A DNA stretch of 64,000 bases from Motacilla alba alba (GCF_015832195.1 NC_052045.1:868001-932000); one strand, 5' to 3'; counted from the stretch's first letter, positions 25,738-37,925 are shown. Notes: generated from the sequence alone by a model not told the origin. Numbers and translations are program-made.

Positions 25738-28700
25738 TCACCCGTGTGGCCTCCGCATCCCACCCCACAGCAGAGGCAGCAGCAGCTGCCTCCCCAGCAG
25801 CCCCCAGCCAGCCCTGCAGCAGCACCTGCAGCTGTCCCCACGCCAAGCCCCCCATGGCCAAGTGTCCCTGCACAGCCCGCTGCCAGCAGGGCAGAACCCT
25901 GATGCTTTCAGCAAAATCTGTCCTGAGGAATACCAACCAAAGGTGCTTGAGACCTCCTCTCGCTGCTGCTCCAGAGAAGGTTCCCGTGACTTGATCTTAT
26001 TCTTAATTTTCTTCTTTTTTTTCTTCCTCATACCCTGTGCTGGATGGAGAAATACAAAATTTCAGGCACCACACACCTGAGCAAGGGTGCCTTTGTCACC
26101 AAACCAGCTGAGAGGACTGCGGGTGGCAGGTGCGCCGTCCTCCGTTGCACCATCCCCTGTGGAGATGCTCAGACGTGTCTCCTCTTCCCCTCTCAGATGT
26201 GTCTCCTCTTCCCCCCGGCATTCCCGTGGCCTGGCTCTGCACTCAGCTGATCTGCAGCAGAGCTGATGGAGGTGGCGGGCACCAGTGGTCCAATGCTTTG
26301 TCACGTTGCCAGGCCTGGCCAGCTCCCTGCAGGGTGGCTCTGGGGGCCCTGCAGAGCTGGCAGCCTCCCACGGTCCCCTCTCACCTGGCTGGGGGGTGCC
26401 CATCCCCACGGCTGTGGGCTCCTCCTGCCCCACCCGGTTGGGGAGCAGCAGCCCCACCGCAGCCCCCGCTCCTGGTCCCTCTGGCTCTTCGGTTGCGCTC
26501 GGCTGCCCCAAGCCCTTCTTCTTCACCTTCACCTTCCTCTTCCTCCTCCGGGGGCCCTTGGCGCTCTCCTCCTGGGCAGGAAAGGGGATGAGGAGAGGGT
26601 GGCAGAGCCCCTCTCCCACCCCGTCCCGGGGTCCCTCTCGCTCTCTCACTCACCAGGGGCAGCAGGCGGCAGACGGGGCGCACCGCCCGGGGCTCCCCGT
26701 TCTTCCCCGCGCCCTCCCGAGCCTCCTCGCCGGGGGCCGGCCGGTCCCTGGAGGGAGCACAGCGGCGCTGGGGACGGGCGCTGCGGGGGCAGCAAGGGGA
26801 CGGGGACGCGCTCCCGGAGCCCCGCACTCACCGGCGGCCGGGCGGGCGGGGGCGGGCGGCCCGCGGGGCGGGCGGCACCGGGGCCGGCGGGGCCGGGGCG
26901 GCGGCGGCGGCGCGGAGCAGCCAGCGCAGCCCCTGCACGGTGGTGCGGGCCGGGCCGGCCGGGGGGACACGCTTGGCGACACAGGGCTCCTGAGGAGCGG
27001 GGAGCGGGGATCAGCACGGGGAGCGCCGGGGAAAGGGGGGGAGCGGGAACGGGAATGGGAGCGGGAGCGGGAGCAGGAAAGGGAACGGGAAAGGGAACGG
27101 GAAAGGGAGCAGGAGAGGGAACGGGAGCGGGAACGGGAATGGGAGCGGGAGCGGGAGCGGGAAAGGGAACGGGAAAGGGAACGGGAAAGGGAGCAGGAGA
27201 GGGAACGGGAGCGGGAGCGGGAATGGGAGCGGGAGCGGGAACGGGGAAAGGGAGCAGGAACGGGAGCGGGGAGGGAGCGGGAAAGGGAACGGGAGCGGGA
27301 ACAGGAGCGGGAGAGGGAACGGGAGCGGGAAGGGGAACGGGAGCGGGAAGGGGAACGGGAACGGGAGCGGGAGAGGGAACGGGAACGGGAGCGGGAAGAA
27401 GGAACGGGAACGGGAACGGGAACGGGAACGGGAACGGGAACGGGAACGGGAGCGGCAGCGGAGCCGGCCCCGCACTCACGATGCGGCACGGAGAGCGGTT
27501 CTCGTTGACCAGGCGCTCCAGGCACAGCCGCTCGATCAGCTCGCAGGGCAGCAGCGCGGCCGCCGCGTCCTGCTTGTTGGCCAGCCTGGGGCACGGGAGG
27601 AGCGGCCGTCACCGCCAGCTCGGCCCCGGGGCCTCGCCGGGGAGGCCGTGTGCTTTATCCCGGGCTGCTGCGGTCAGGTGAAGCATTGCCCGACCTCACC
27701 CGGCACCGGAGCCCCCTGCTCACCTCCTCCCCACGGATGCTCCGATCTCCCAAGCGCTGCTGGGCTCCTCCTGTCCCCGCACCCCCCGACAGCTCCCGGG
27801 ACACCACGTCCCCCGCCGCAGGGGGGTCCCACTGCGCCCCTCACCCCCAGCTCACAGCTCGCATCCCGATCTTACAGCAAGAGCGGCTTCCCGGAGACAT
27901 CGGGGTGGCTCAGGACGCGGCTCAGGACCCTGCGGGCCTCCTCCACGCGTGCCGGGTCACCGGAGTCCAGGACGAAGAGCAGCCCGTGTGCCTGGCTGTA
28001 GTGGCTGCGCCAGGCGCTGCGGCAGCGCTGTGCCCCGGGCAGGTCCAGCAGGGTCACCTCGAAGCGATCCAGCCGCAGGCGGCTCTGGCCGGGCTGCGCG
28101 GCGGGCAGCACCTCCCCGGCCAGCGCTGCGGGTGCGGAGAGCGCAGAGCGCTGGCACACGGGCCCAGGAGCATCCTGTGCCCCTCCTGCCCCCGCCGCAT
28201 CCCCGCTCCCGCCTCCAGGACACGGCCGTGCCCTGCACCCTGCCCCGAACGGCCGCTGGAGCTCAGCAGCCTCGCTCCTCCGCTCTCGGGGGACCGCAAA
28301 GCTGCTGCCGCCGCCCGGGGCTGCCTCGGCGCCGTGCTGCTCCTCACCCCGCTCGATGTCCGCGATGACGGAGGTTTTCCCGGCATTGTCCAGCCCCATG
28401 ACAAGGAGGGTCACCTTCCTGGGGAGCAGCGACAGCAGGTGAGCACCCCAGAAAAGGCTGTGCTCCCTGGGGAGCGGCGACCACCGCTGTCCCCCAGGCA
28501 GAGGACCCTGCCCATGGCAGCCACATTTCAGCCAGGAAAGGGGCAGGACAGTGACACAGGCTCTGTCTCAGCTGGGGACAAGGGCAGGGACAATCCCTGG
28601 CGGGTGGGAGAGGGTGAGGACAGGCACGAGTGCCTGGAGCCACCCCAGCACCATGGGGCAGCCACATGCTGAGCCTCCAAGGTGCTTCCCGTGGCAAGGA

Positions 28701-29479
28701 TTTACTTTCAAACCAGATAGGATTAAGCAATTATATGCACAGGCCAGCATGGTTCTTCCTTATAAGCAGTCAATGATTACACCTTCCTGCAGTAAGTTTT
28801 GAGTATACACAGGTAGGGAAAGGTTGCAAGGATGATTTTATGAGCTTCTGCCTGGACTCAGGTGTTCTTCCTGTTGCTAAACAGTCCTGTCCACTCTCCA
28901 GCAATGTGATCCACCAGAGCCACACAGAAAACATTTTCTCTGCCACTGACAAGCCACCACAGTTATTTGCAATACCATTTTCTTCCCTAAACTTCTAGAC
29001 CAGGCTGCATGGCAGTGGAGGTGGCATGGCTCCACCTCCACAATTACAGCAGGTCAGGTAAGGGGTCCTCTCTGGAGGGAAAGGAGCATAAACCTCCTTG
29101 CAGTGCTGTCCCAGGGAATTAACCTGGATGTCCTGACACACGCAAACAAGGCAGGTGTTTCAGTTCATCCTCCCCAGCTTTCCTGGGGAGCTGCTGACTC
29201 TGCAGCGCCAGAATCCCTGTGGAACCATCCCTGCACTGCACCCCTGCCCAGCCTGCTCCCCTGCCTGCTGCAGGGGCAGCGAGGACACACGAGGACACAG
29301 CACTCTGGGGACAGCTCCTGCGATGGGCACCTGTCTCCCCTGTCACCACACTGCTGACACCCAAAACACACAGGTAAATGTTGTCACCCTGGGAGCCCCG
29401 GGAGTGGCACAGGGACCTACCTGACGGGCTCCTGTATGGCCTGCAGCCACGACCAGCAGTGGGAGAAGAGGTGGAACAT
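25738..29479 (-). CDS. ARL13A: ARL13A, ADP-ribosylation-factor-like GTPase 13A (divergent; 3' end approximate)
   Basis: Exons read on the minus strand: 29479-29421, 28418-28348, 28125-27876, 27585-27480, 26989-26832, 26747-26654, 26571-26385, and a last exon from 26039 to as far as 25738; all joins keep frame (308 codons before the last exon). Exon 1, [20 protein letters not shown], mirrors the ARL13 N-terminus with its membrane-anchoring cysteine (here Cys8). Exon 2 has the P-loop GLDNAGKT and exon 4 begins LANKQD, the guanine-specificity motif. The switch regions are eroded: DLPGAQ replaces the DLGGG-type G3 motif, and the switch I PTVGF is absent. The tail is basic ([27 protein letters not shown]) and then [11 protein letters not shown]13 proteins act in cilia; ARL13B is an exchange factor for ARL3. 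The final stop at 25738 is only the next in-frame stop; another exon may exist. Confidence 0.85.
27003..27462. repeat. GGGAAC/GGGAGC hexanucleotide array filling an ARL13A intron
   Basis: About 75 hexamers of GGGAAC, GGGAGC, GGGAAA, GGGAAT and GGAGAG lie between ARL13A exons ending at 27480 and starting at 26989, so almost the whole 490-bp intron is repeat. The last nine units near 27405-27460 are nearly pure GGGAAC. The intron is transcribed from the minus strand, so its RNA is C- and U-rich. The long RERERE/GTGAGA/PVPVP frames here are artefacts. Confidence 0.93.
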
Positions 29480-30609
29480 GCTTTGCAGCCCTGCACGGAG
29501 GGGTGGCCTCTCTCCAGCACCTAGGAAGCGAGCAGCCCAGCGTGCCCCTGTGCTTCATCCTCCTGCCTGGGCTCTCTCTTCACGGCAGGGAACATCTCAT
29601 CCTGGGTGCCCCGTCCCACGGCACAGCACTTCTGCCTGGTGTGCACAAGCCAAGCCTGGAGAAAAAATCCATCCTCAGCGACACCCCATGGGCACAGACC
29701 CTGCTCTCGCTGCCCCTCACATCAGGGGTGCCACTCAGTCTCTCACCTGCTCACCCCTCTGCTCACATGCCCTTTGTGTGGCAGCTGCTTACCCCTAATC
29801 TGGATTTAAATTGCCAGCTCCTGCAGGCTCCTTAATCCGGCTGGGTCGGCCCAGGCCAGTGGCTGCTGGGCACGGCCATAGTGGGGCTGCCACGCCGGGT
29901 GGCACGGCACTGACTCGTGCACCCCACTGCAGCCTCGTGTCCCCATCGTGTCCCCATCGCTGCTGGACGTGCCCAGCGCTGGGGACGCTGCCTGGCAGCG
30001 CTGTGGGCTGAGTGAGGGGCTCCTCTCAGGAACAGCACCTCTGCCTTGTCCCTGCCTGACCCCCGAGGGGTGTTTCTCTGCAGCCCCTTCACGCTGTGCA
30101 CGGCTCTGCTGCTCACCCAGGGTCCCCTCTGAGCTGGGCTGGGGGACACCGCTGCTCACTGCTTGTGTTTTGTGACAGGGACACTGAGTGGCAGCAGGTC
30201 CTGTGCTGCCTGGGGTGGAAACGGCAGCCAGCCCCAGCAGGAGTCTGGCTAGGAGCAGGGAAGTGGTGGAGACCCTCAGACCGCAGGGCAGAGAGTGGAG
30301 AAAAAGGGCCAGCTCCTGGATCTTCAGCTCTGAAGCTCTTATCTTCCTTCTCAGGTTTCCTGCTTCTTTTCCCAGCCAGAGCTGCCCTCCCTGGCTCGCT
30401 GCCACTGATGTGTGTGGAGGAGTCGCACAGGGATGTCGGAGCTGCAGGAGCTCTCCGTGGGGGAAGTGGAGTCCAGAGGGACAAAGATCCTTCAAAAGCC
30501 ATGTCCAGGAGCAAACAGGAGCCTGCTGCCTCACATCAGTCCGTGCTAAACCACCAGCACTGGCAGCACCACCTCGACCAGCTGAGCACCAACCAAAGAT
30601 GCTGAGACA

Positions 30610-30935
30610 CTGCCCTGGCCCCAGGGGCGCAAGCCCAGGACGGGCACAGCCCCAATCCCAGGATGGGCACGGCCCCAATTCCAGGGTGGGCACTGCCCCA
30701 ATTCCAGGATGGGTATTGCCCCAATCCCAGGATGGGCACTGCCCCAATCCCAGCATGGGCACTGCCCCAATCCCAGGATGGACACTGCCCCAATCCCAGC
30801 ATGGACACGGCCCCAATTCCAGGATGGGCACTGCCCCAATTCCAGGATGGGCACTGCCCCAATTCCAGGATGGGCACTGCCCCAATCCCAGGATGGGCAC
30901 TGCCCCAATCCCAGCGTGGGCACGGCCCCAAGCCC
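30610..30935. repeat. 23-bp minisatellite, about 14 copies
   Basis: The unit is CCCCAATCCCAGGATGGGCA plus CTG (23 bp), with variants AATTCC for AATCCC, AGCATGG for AGGATGG, and CACGG for CACTG. Because 23 is not a multiple of 3, every frame cycles through all three readings over 69 bp, which keeps frames open on both strands. Confidence 0.95.
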
Positions 30936-31372
30936 TTGTCCCCAGCCCCACACACTGCTGGGAACTCGGCCCCTGTCCTGGGCAAGGGAGGGGCTCTGGT
31001 TCCGTGCCGTGGGCCGGCAGCCGTGCGTGGTTAATGGTTGGTGAAGTTGCTGTTCTGATATCACCACCAGATGCCATGTTTGGGGTGACTGGTCACCCCT
31101 GTGCTGCTGATGGCAGGGCAGTGGCAGCACCTCCCTGTCCCCATCCTGGTGGCCTTTCCTGGTTTGTCCTTGCCTGTGCCAGCAGCCTGTGGGAGCAGTG
31201 GCCAGGGCAGGTTCACGCCCAGCAGGGGCTGCGATGCTTTTTGCAGAATTAGCTCTCTGAGGGCTGACATGATTCGCCCCGAGTGTCAGCTCCTGCCTCT
31301 GTGTTTAGGGGTGGCACTGCCAGGGGACAGCCCGGCAGGGACAGGAATGGGCTAGAACATGACCACAGGTGC

Positions 31373-31380
31373 TATAAATA
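31373..31380 (+). promoter_or_regulatory. TATA-like box (TATAAATA), possible orphan promoter
   Basis: GCTATAAATAGGG at 31371-31383 is a near-ideal core TATA element followed within 40 bp by GC-rich sequence. It is 6.5 kb upstream of XKRX and no gene starts just downstream. One such motif may occur by chance. Confidence 0.25.
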
Positions 31381-34300
31381 GGGAAGTGCCATGTGTCAGG
31401 CAGCCGTGGAGGCAGCGGCTCAGCTTCCTGAGGGGCAGCAGGATCTGCTCTCCCTCTCGCACCAATGGATTTCCAGACACCTCTGAACGCTCGAGGTGCC
31501 ACTGCTTTTAAAACAAGTGTCCAAAATCCCCGGTGAGGCTGGAGCCTGAGGCAGCTCCAGCTCACGCCTCTCGGCGCACACGCACCAGGATCAATTTTGA
31601 AAACCTCCAAATCCACCCCAAATCTGGTGAAGCCCACCCTCGGCTCCGGGGAAGCGGCACGAGGGCCAGGCCCACGCTGACCTCTGCTGTGAGCCGCGCT
31701 GGCTGCGCTCGGGTTGCAGCGGGCAGCTGGCCCTGTGCCCACGCAGCCGGCCGGAGCGCAGCCACCCGCCGGTGCCAGGGCACCGGGCCTCGCCAGGCGG
31801 TGCCGGCGGGGACCCGCGGCAGCCATTCCCGTTTCCTTGGTGACTGTTGCCAGGTGAGAACCTCCACGGCAGAATTTATTATCCTGGCGGATAAATGGAG
31901 ATGTTCCTCACCAGAGCCGTAATCAGACCGTGCCCCGGCACGGCGCCGGGCTGCAGCCTCTAGAGCTGCCAGCGCCAGCGGGAGCCCCGAGGGGGCAGCG
32001 CCCGGGGCACCGGGGCTGCTGGCCCTGGCATCGCTCCCTGGCAGGCAGCAGGTGCCTGGGGCTGCTTCTGCCGCAGGAGAGGGAATGAGGGAGAGCCCCG
32101 GGAGCGCGGCGAGGCGCGGATGGCCGCGGGCTGGCGGGCTGCCCTGCCTTGGCTTCGCTAGAGCCCGTGAGTACGCGCCCCGTCGGGCACACGGGAACCC
32201 CCCTGGCACCCCCGGGCAAGCAGCAGGGCTGGGGGGACGGCTGGGGAGCTCGGATGAGGGGAGTGATGGTTTGCACGGGGCAGACAGCGGGCAGAGCAAG
32301 AGGGGCTGCCTGCAGGCTGGAGAGCCTCGAGCTGAGGTGGCACCAAAGCCAAGGTGATGGCAGGGACCAGAAAGCCCTGGCAGAAATATTAGCAAGCTGT
32401 TCTGCTGTGCCTGGAACCGCGTCAACTCTGCCTGAAAAGGGACCTGTGGTGGGCAAGGACAGGCTTTGAGGAGAGACTCATCTCTCTGTTTAATGTGTCA
32501 TCTGACAGCGCTCCGAGCCGGCGGGCTGCAAGCAGCACATTGTCCCTTTAAATCCCAGCTCGGCGCTGGTGGCTAACGATAACCCCGGATCACAGCGGCT
32601 CCCAAATCCCAAGAGCTAATTACAGGCAAACGCCCTGCAGTCAGGCTGGGAACGCAGGATATTTACAGCCTGTGACACCGAGACCTCTTGCTGAGGAACT
32701 GGGGCACCGCGGAGCTTTGCTGGCATGGCAGTGGGGACAGTGGGGACAGTGGATGGTCTGCGCCCCGCTGCCATGCAAACGTTGTGGGCAGCCATTCCCG
32801 AGCTCTTCTGGGTGGGGGAGATGGTTTTTCCAGAGTGTTCTTTGCTCCCCCACGCCGGTGCCATCACCCCGTGGTGCAGGCAGGAGCAGGCAGGAAGCAT
32901 GCAGGGAGCTGTTTGCTTTTCACCCAGTTCCTGGCAGAGAACTTCCCAGCCAAAGCATACGCACATTTCTAGGAGAGGCTTGGAGCTGAGCTCTGTTTGC
33001 TCTGCTCCCTGCTGCAGGACGAGCTGCCTCCTCGCTCCTTGCCCCGAGCCCACAGCTCTGGGAAGCCCCTGCCATGGCCACGAGCCCTGCCCGGGCTCCT
33101 GCAGGGGTTTTGTTGAGAGCATGCTGGTGCTCCTGCTGCCTTCCTGCCTGGGGGAGAGGAGAGTATGAACTGTTCCTCCTGCCCGCCAGGATGCCCAGGG
33201 CAGGCACAGCCTGGCTGGGTTAGCACTCTGCCAGGGCTGTACACTCTTCCAGCAGGGACCAGGGGAATCAGCTCATTAAAGGTAATTTTAACCCTTCCTG
33301 CCTGGTTTAGTGTTACAGCATCACCCTCTGCCTGTGCTGGGACTGTAGCCAGGGAGGCATGACTTCAAGAAGTGTAATTATCACAAAGATCTATAAATGC
33401 ACCCAGAGGTAACTCTGCTTTCTTGTTCAAGAAGTGAAGCGTGAGGCAGCTGACGTGTGCTGTGCCTGCAAGCATCCTCTGGCAGCACGGAGCCCGTGCC
33501 CAGATCCAGTGGGCTCAGCACAGCCTCCAGTGAGCTTTAGAGGCACGAGGTGCTCAGCACAGATACCAGGTTCTCTCCCAGCAGGGTCAGAGTGAGGCTG
33601 GAGGAGGAACTGGAGTGCTGAAAGCAGTCGCATGATGAAGCAAATGGAATAAATATTTCCCCAACCAGAAGCTGTTCCACAGACTGCTGGGGCAGGGAAA
33701 AATACGGCTGAGTTACTGTGAGAGCAATGCAAAATCCAAACAGTTTAGCCTGTGGAAACCACTCATTTGCAAAGCTATTTCCAAACTAAGTCAAAAATTC
33801 CCAGCTCACAGATTCCTGGGCACCTCCCAGCCCTGCCGGCAGGGCAGCGTGGCTGCACTGAGGGGACAGAACTGTCCCCTTCTCACACAGCCATCAAGGT
33901 GGGGGACGCTGTGACTGCCACTTCAGCCAGCCCACGGGTGTTTTGCCCATCCACAGGTCCCCACCACGGACTGCTCCTGAGCAGCTCCCAGGGCTGGGGG
34001 CAGGCAGCAGGGCCATCCCCACACCCCGAGCTGCTGCCTCCCCCCCTGTAGTGTGCAGGGCTATATTTGGGAAGGCAGCAGAGCGCTCGGCATGTTCCGA
34101 CGAGCACCCTGGGAGCAGTGCCTGCTCTGGGTCCTAGAGAGGAGAGCTGGGGGAGCACGCTGGCAGCTCTCCCCACCTGGGCTCTTTAAGAGCCTGGCTC
34201 GGAGCTCCCTGCCTTTTCCAAACAATTTTCTCTTCTCCTTTTACAGGAGCTGAGCCGCCAGGCAGGCATGTGTAAAGCAGACAGGGTTATTTTGAGACTG

Positions 34301-34599
34301 AGAGCCGCTGAGGAAGCTTGCTCCCACCCCACGTACAGCCCAGGCTCCCACACACAAACACCCTGGCACATCCAAGGGGCTGGGAAAGCTGCACAGCAAA
34401 CCCTGAGCTTTCACACAGTGGGCAGCCACCACCACCAGTGCCCTTTGTGCAAGGTGTGCTCTGGGAACACCGGGATTAAAAAAAAAAAGATGGAGGCTGG
34501 GATTAAGAAATTAATGAAGCTGGGATGTTGTCCAGGGCAGGGCAGGCACTTGTGGAGACAGGAAAATTGACATTTGCACGCGGTAGTGAGACTCAGGCT

Positions 34600-34962
34600 G
34601 GTGCCTTGGGCATCCCCAATGATCCTCGTGGGTCACTTCCAGCTCAGGAGATCTGTGAATCTGTGATTCTGTGATTCTGTTATTCCATGATTCTGTGACT
34701 CTGTGAATGTGTGATTCTGTGACTCTGTGATTCTGTGAATCCATGATTCAGTGATTCCGTGATTCTGTGAATCTGTGAATCCTTGATTCAGTGATTCTGT
34801 GATTCCGTGATTCCATGATTCTGTGATTCCATGATTCCGTGAATCCATGATTCTGTGATTCCATGATTCTGTCATTCTGTGATTCCATGATTCCGTGAAT
34901 CCATGATTCTGTGATTCCATGATTCCATGATTATGTGATTCCGTGATTCTGTGATTCCATGT
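34600..34962 (+). mobile_element. CR1 LINE 3' end with a greatly expanded 8-bp tail
   Basis: The body phrase AATGATCCTCGTGGGTCACT-TCCAGCTCAGGAG at 34618-34650 is a CR1 3' UTR end. It runs into about 310 bp of 8-bp units of the type ATTCTGTG, ATTCCATG, ATTCCGTG and AATCTGTG. Ordinary CR1 tails have only two to four such units, so the tail has become a microsatellite. Confidence 0.88.
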
Positions 34963-37589
34963 CACTCCACGTGCCCCAGCCCAGGGGCTGTTCTGTTCCT
35001 GGGAGGTTCCAGAGTGAGGGCCAGGAGCAGCCACAGGCTCTGCTGGTCCAGAAAGCAGCCACTCCAGAGTGGGGACACGTGGGCAGGATGTCCCCCCACG
35101 TGGCCCGGCCCCGCTGGCCTGTGGCAGCTCCGGCTCAGGCAGCGTCTCTGGCACCCGTGTCCCTGTCCCAGGGTGCCCGTGCAGCCCCAGCTGTGCTGGG
35201 CTCGCAGGCAGAGGTGTGGGCGTGGGGCGGGCAGGGACAGGGAGTGGCAGTGGGACAGGAGCTGTGGCTGATGCTATCTGTGACCCACATCACTTTTATG
35301 GCCTGTCTGCTGTTTACAGCGCAGAGCGCAGGTGGGGTCAGGCTGTGGAGGTGACTCACAGCGTGAACAGCTCCTGCTGCTCCGTGCTTGGGACACAAAA
35401 TGGGATAATAACCGGTGTGGGAAATGCTGTGAGGTTTTGGCTCTCCATTCCTCTTGATGGCTGCTGGGGCTTACGGATGCAGGACTGGAATTCCTGCTCT
35501 CTTAAACAGTCGCTCTTAAGTATTTCATCACGAAGCAGGGGAAGCTGAAATTAAAAATATGATGAGTTGAAGCCCAGGCATTGCTCAGCCGAGGGCTTGG
35601 TGACCTGCCAGACTCCTGGGGAATGCTTTTAATTTGGATAAGTGGAAGTTGCATAAATGGTACAAACGGCACGCTGCTCCTGCTGCTCATTCAGAGCCGT
35701 GGGTGCAGTTGGCAGTGCCACAGGATGTGTTGTCGCTGGCTGAGCACCCAGCCAGGCACAGCTGCTCCCGTGCACAGCTCCCACCCCGGCTGGCCACCGT
35801 CTCCAGGCAGCCTGGACACTGCTGCCTTCACCCTCTGCCCTGCCAGAGGTTGCTTTTGGAGAGGCTGTTCTCCAAAAACAGCTTGAAAATGCGTAACTGT
35901 CATACCAGAGCTGAGTGGTCACTCATAGATCTCCCATCCCCGCCAGTCAGGCCAGTCCCCGTGAGCTCGTGGGGTTTGTGGTTTCCCGAAGCAGCTGTTC
36001 AGCTTGGAATAACAGCTCTGAGCAGCTGCAGGGACAGGGACTGCTCCTGTGTGGGAGCTGTTGCTGGGGGAGGCATGGCCTCCAAAGTCTCAGGCAGTTT
36101 TCTTCTCAGCTCTCCTGCTGATAAGTCTGATAGCCCTGGTAATGCTTCCGGCCTGGTGCAATGGGGAAAGCTCTTGTGTGTGTGCTCTGGGAGCTTTTGT
36201 GCTTTTGGCTGTCCTGGGCAGGTGAGTGGACAGGGTCTCTGCTCCCAGCGTGGGCACCTCCTTGTGAGCTGGCCTAGCTGCCGAGGGCTGAGCACTGAGA
36301 GCCTTTTAAAAGTTACCTAAAAATTCCTGGTCTGCCTGAACTGGGGAAAACTGGCCAGTGTCAAACACTCTTTGCCTCGTCCCATGCGTCCCAGGCAGGC
36401 AGCGTGTGCCCAGGCTGGACTGAGGCATCTGGCAGGCAGAGGGTGCTCAGCCAGGGCAGCGTGTGCTCATCGCCCTGTGCCCACCCCAGCGCCCCTGGGG
36501 AAAGGTGGCAGGGCTGGGGCTGGGGGCAGCGTGAGCCGGGCACAGCAGGGACCCCCACGGCCACGGAGGTGGGGACAGCCCAGCCAGCCTTGTGCTCCCA
36601 CCAAGGTGGGACAGACAGCAGGGAGGGGGGCTGAGCGCTGGGAGGTTTGGCTCTGTCAGCGAGTCCACAAATCCCATTATCTGCAGGGCAGGTGATGGGA
36701 AAGGTGATGGGAGGTGATGGGAGGTGATGGGAAAACACTCCTGCTCAGCTGTAGCACAAGGTCACGGGCTGGAGGCAGGAACAGCCAAGAGACAGGAGAC
36801 GCATCTCCCGCCTCACGACAGCGCTCCCAGATCTCCGTACACACACCAGGCACTCATCCACCTGAAGGGAGTCCCTGACACAGCTTGTCTTGAGAGACAC
36901 CAGGATGCTCCTGCCTCGCCAGCCCCTCCCTCCCTCACGCTGCCCGTGGAGAGCAGGGCCATGCGGTGTCTGGGTCTGCAGCTGGGGTCAGGCCCCGCAT
37001 CTCAGGGGCTGCTGGGTGCAGGCAGCTCTCTGAGAGCTGTGTGATTCAGGCAAGGCTGACACCCACACTGGCATCCTTCCTGCCCGCAGTGGGACCCCAG
37101 TGTCCCTGGGGCCACCTAACAATTCTGCCCTGGAGGGACCCTCCATATGCTTGGAGGCGCAGTTGGTAACTGCCAGGAATTGATTGGGCCTGGACTTGAT
37201 GGGGGGGGTCCTGGGGAGGGCTCCACAGTCTCAAGGGCACACACTAGGGGTGGCACGGGGATTGTCCCACTGTATGTGGGGAGGGGGAGTCCCACGGCAG
37301 GTGCTGCAGGGGCTGTGGGTCCCGGCCGTGCTGGGGAGCCCTTCCCTGCAGAGATGGGGAGCCCTCGGTGGAAGGTCCTGGTCCGAGACAGGGTCGTGGG
37401 GGCAGACGTGCAGGTGAGGCTGTCCTGGGGCAGGGACCAGCACACCTGGTGGGGACCAGGGCACGGTAGCGAGGGGGTCCCGGAGCAGGAGGGTGGTGGG
37501 CAGGGCAGGGTACCGGGAGCCAGGGGCCCCAGGCTGGAGGGCATCCCTTCTTGCGGTGGGGATTCCTGGCCGGGGCAGCCCGGGCCGAG

Positions 37590-37925
37590 GGCTCGGGCCG
37601 GTGCCGGTGCCGGTGCGCGGGGCTCGGCGGGGCCGGTGCGCGGGGCTCGGTGCGGGGCCGGTGCCGGTGCCGGTGCCGGCGCCGGTGCCGGTGCCGGCGG
37701 TGCCGGTGCGGTGCCGGTGCCCGGGGCTTGGGGTGCCGGTGCGGTGCCGGTGCCGGTGCCGGTGCCGGTACCGGTGCGGGGCCGCCCGTCGGGGCTCGCC
37801 GCGGCGGGGGAGCGCCGCCCCGCCCCGTCCCGCCCCGCAGCGCGGCTCCTCTCTCCGCTGCAGCCCGGGATGGCGCCGCGGCGGGGCTGAGCGGCCGGGC
37901 CGGGCCGGGCCGGGCCGGGGCCGCC
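37590..37925 (+). promoter_or_regulatory. XKRX: XKRX CpG-island promoter with GGTGCC repeat
   Basis: From 37590 to about 37785 the sequence is mostly (CGGTGC)n, i.e. GGTGCCGGTGCCGGTGCC with GCGGGGCTCGG interruptions, followed by a (GGGCC) run directly before the start codon at 37926. The island continues into the first exon. No TATA box is evident. Confidence 0.65.

Larger units (their letters stand above)
29480..37925. other. Intergenic region between ARL13A and XKRX (head-to-head)
   Basis: About 8.4 kb between the two start codons. It includes the ARL13A promoter side, a 23-bp minisatellite (30.6 kb), an isolated TATA-like site (31.37 kb), a CpG-richer patch at 31.65-32.25 kb, a CR1 3' end (34.6 kb), a short GGTGATGG repeat at about 36692-36730, and the XKRX CpG island. 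I found no protein family match. In human I recall no additional gene here. Confidence 0.6.

Noticed and set aside
26266..27681. Plus-strand frames of 407 and 471 codons and minus-strand frames of 277 and 320 codons (RERERE, GTGAGA, PVPVP)
   Set aside because: They read through the GGGAAC/GGGAGC hexamer array and across ARL13A splice sites. Simple sequence open in all frames is not coding evidence.
29806..31077. Minus-strand 423-codon frame with LGLGQCPSWDWGSAHPGIGA repeats
   Set aside because: The repeat part is the 23-bp minisatellite; flanks have no recognisable domain, splice structure or start context.
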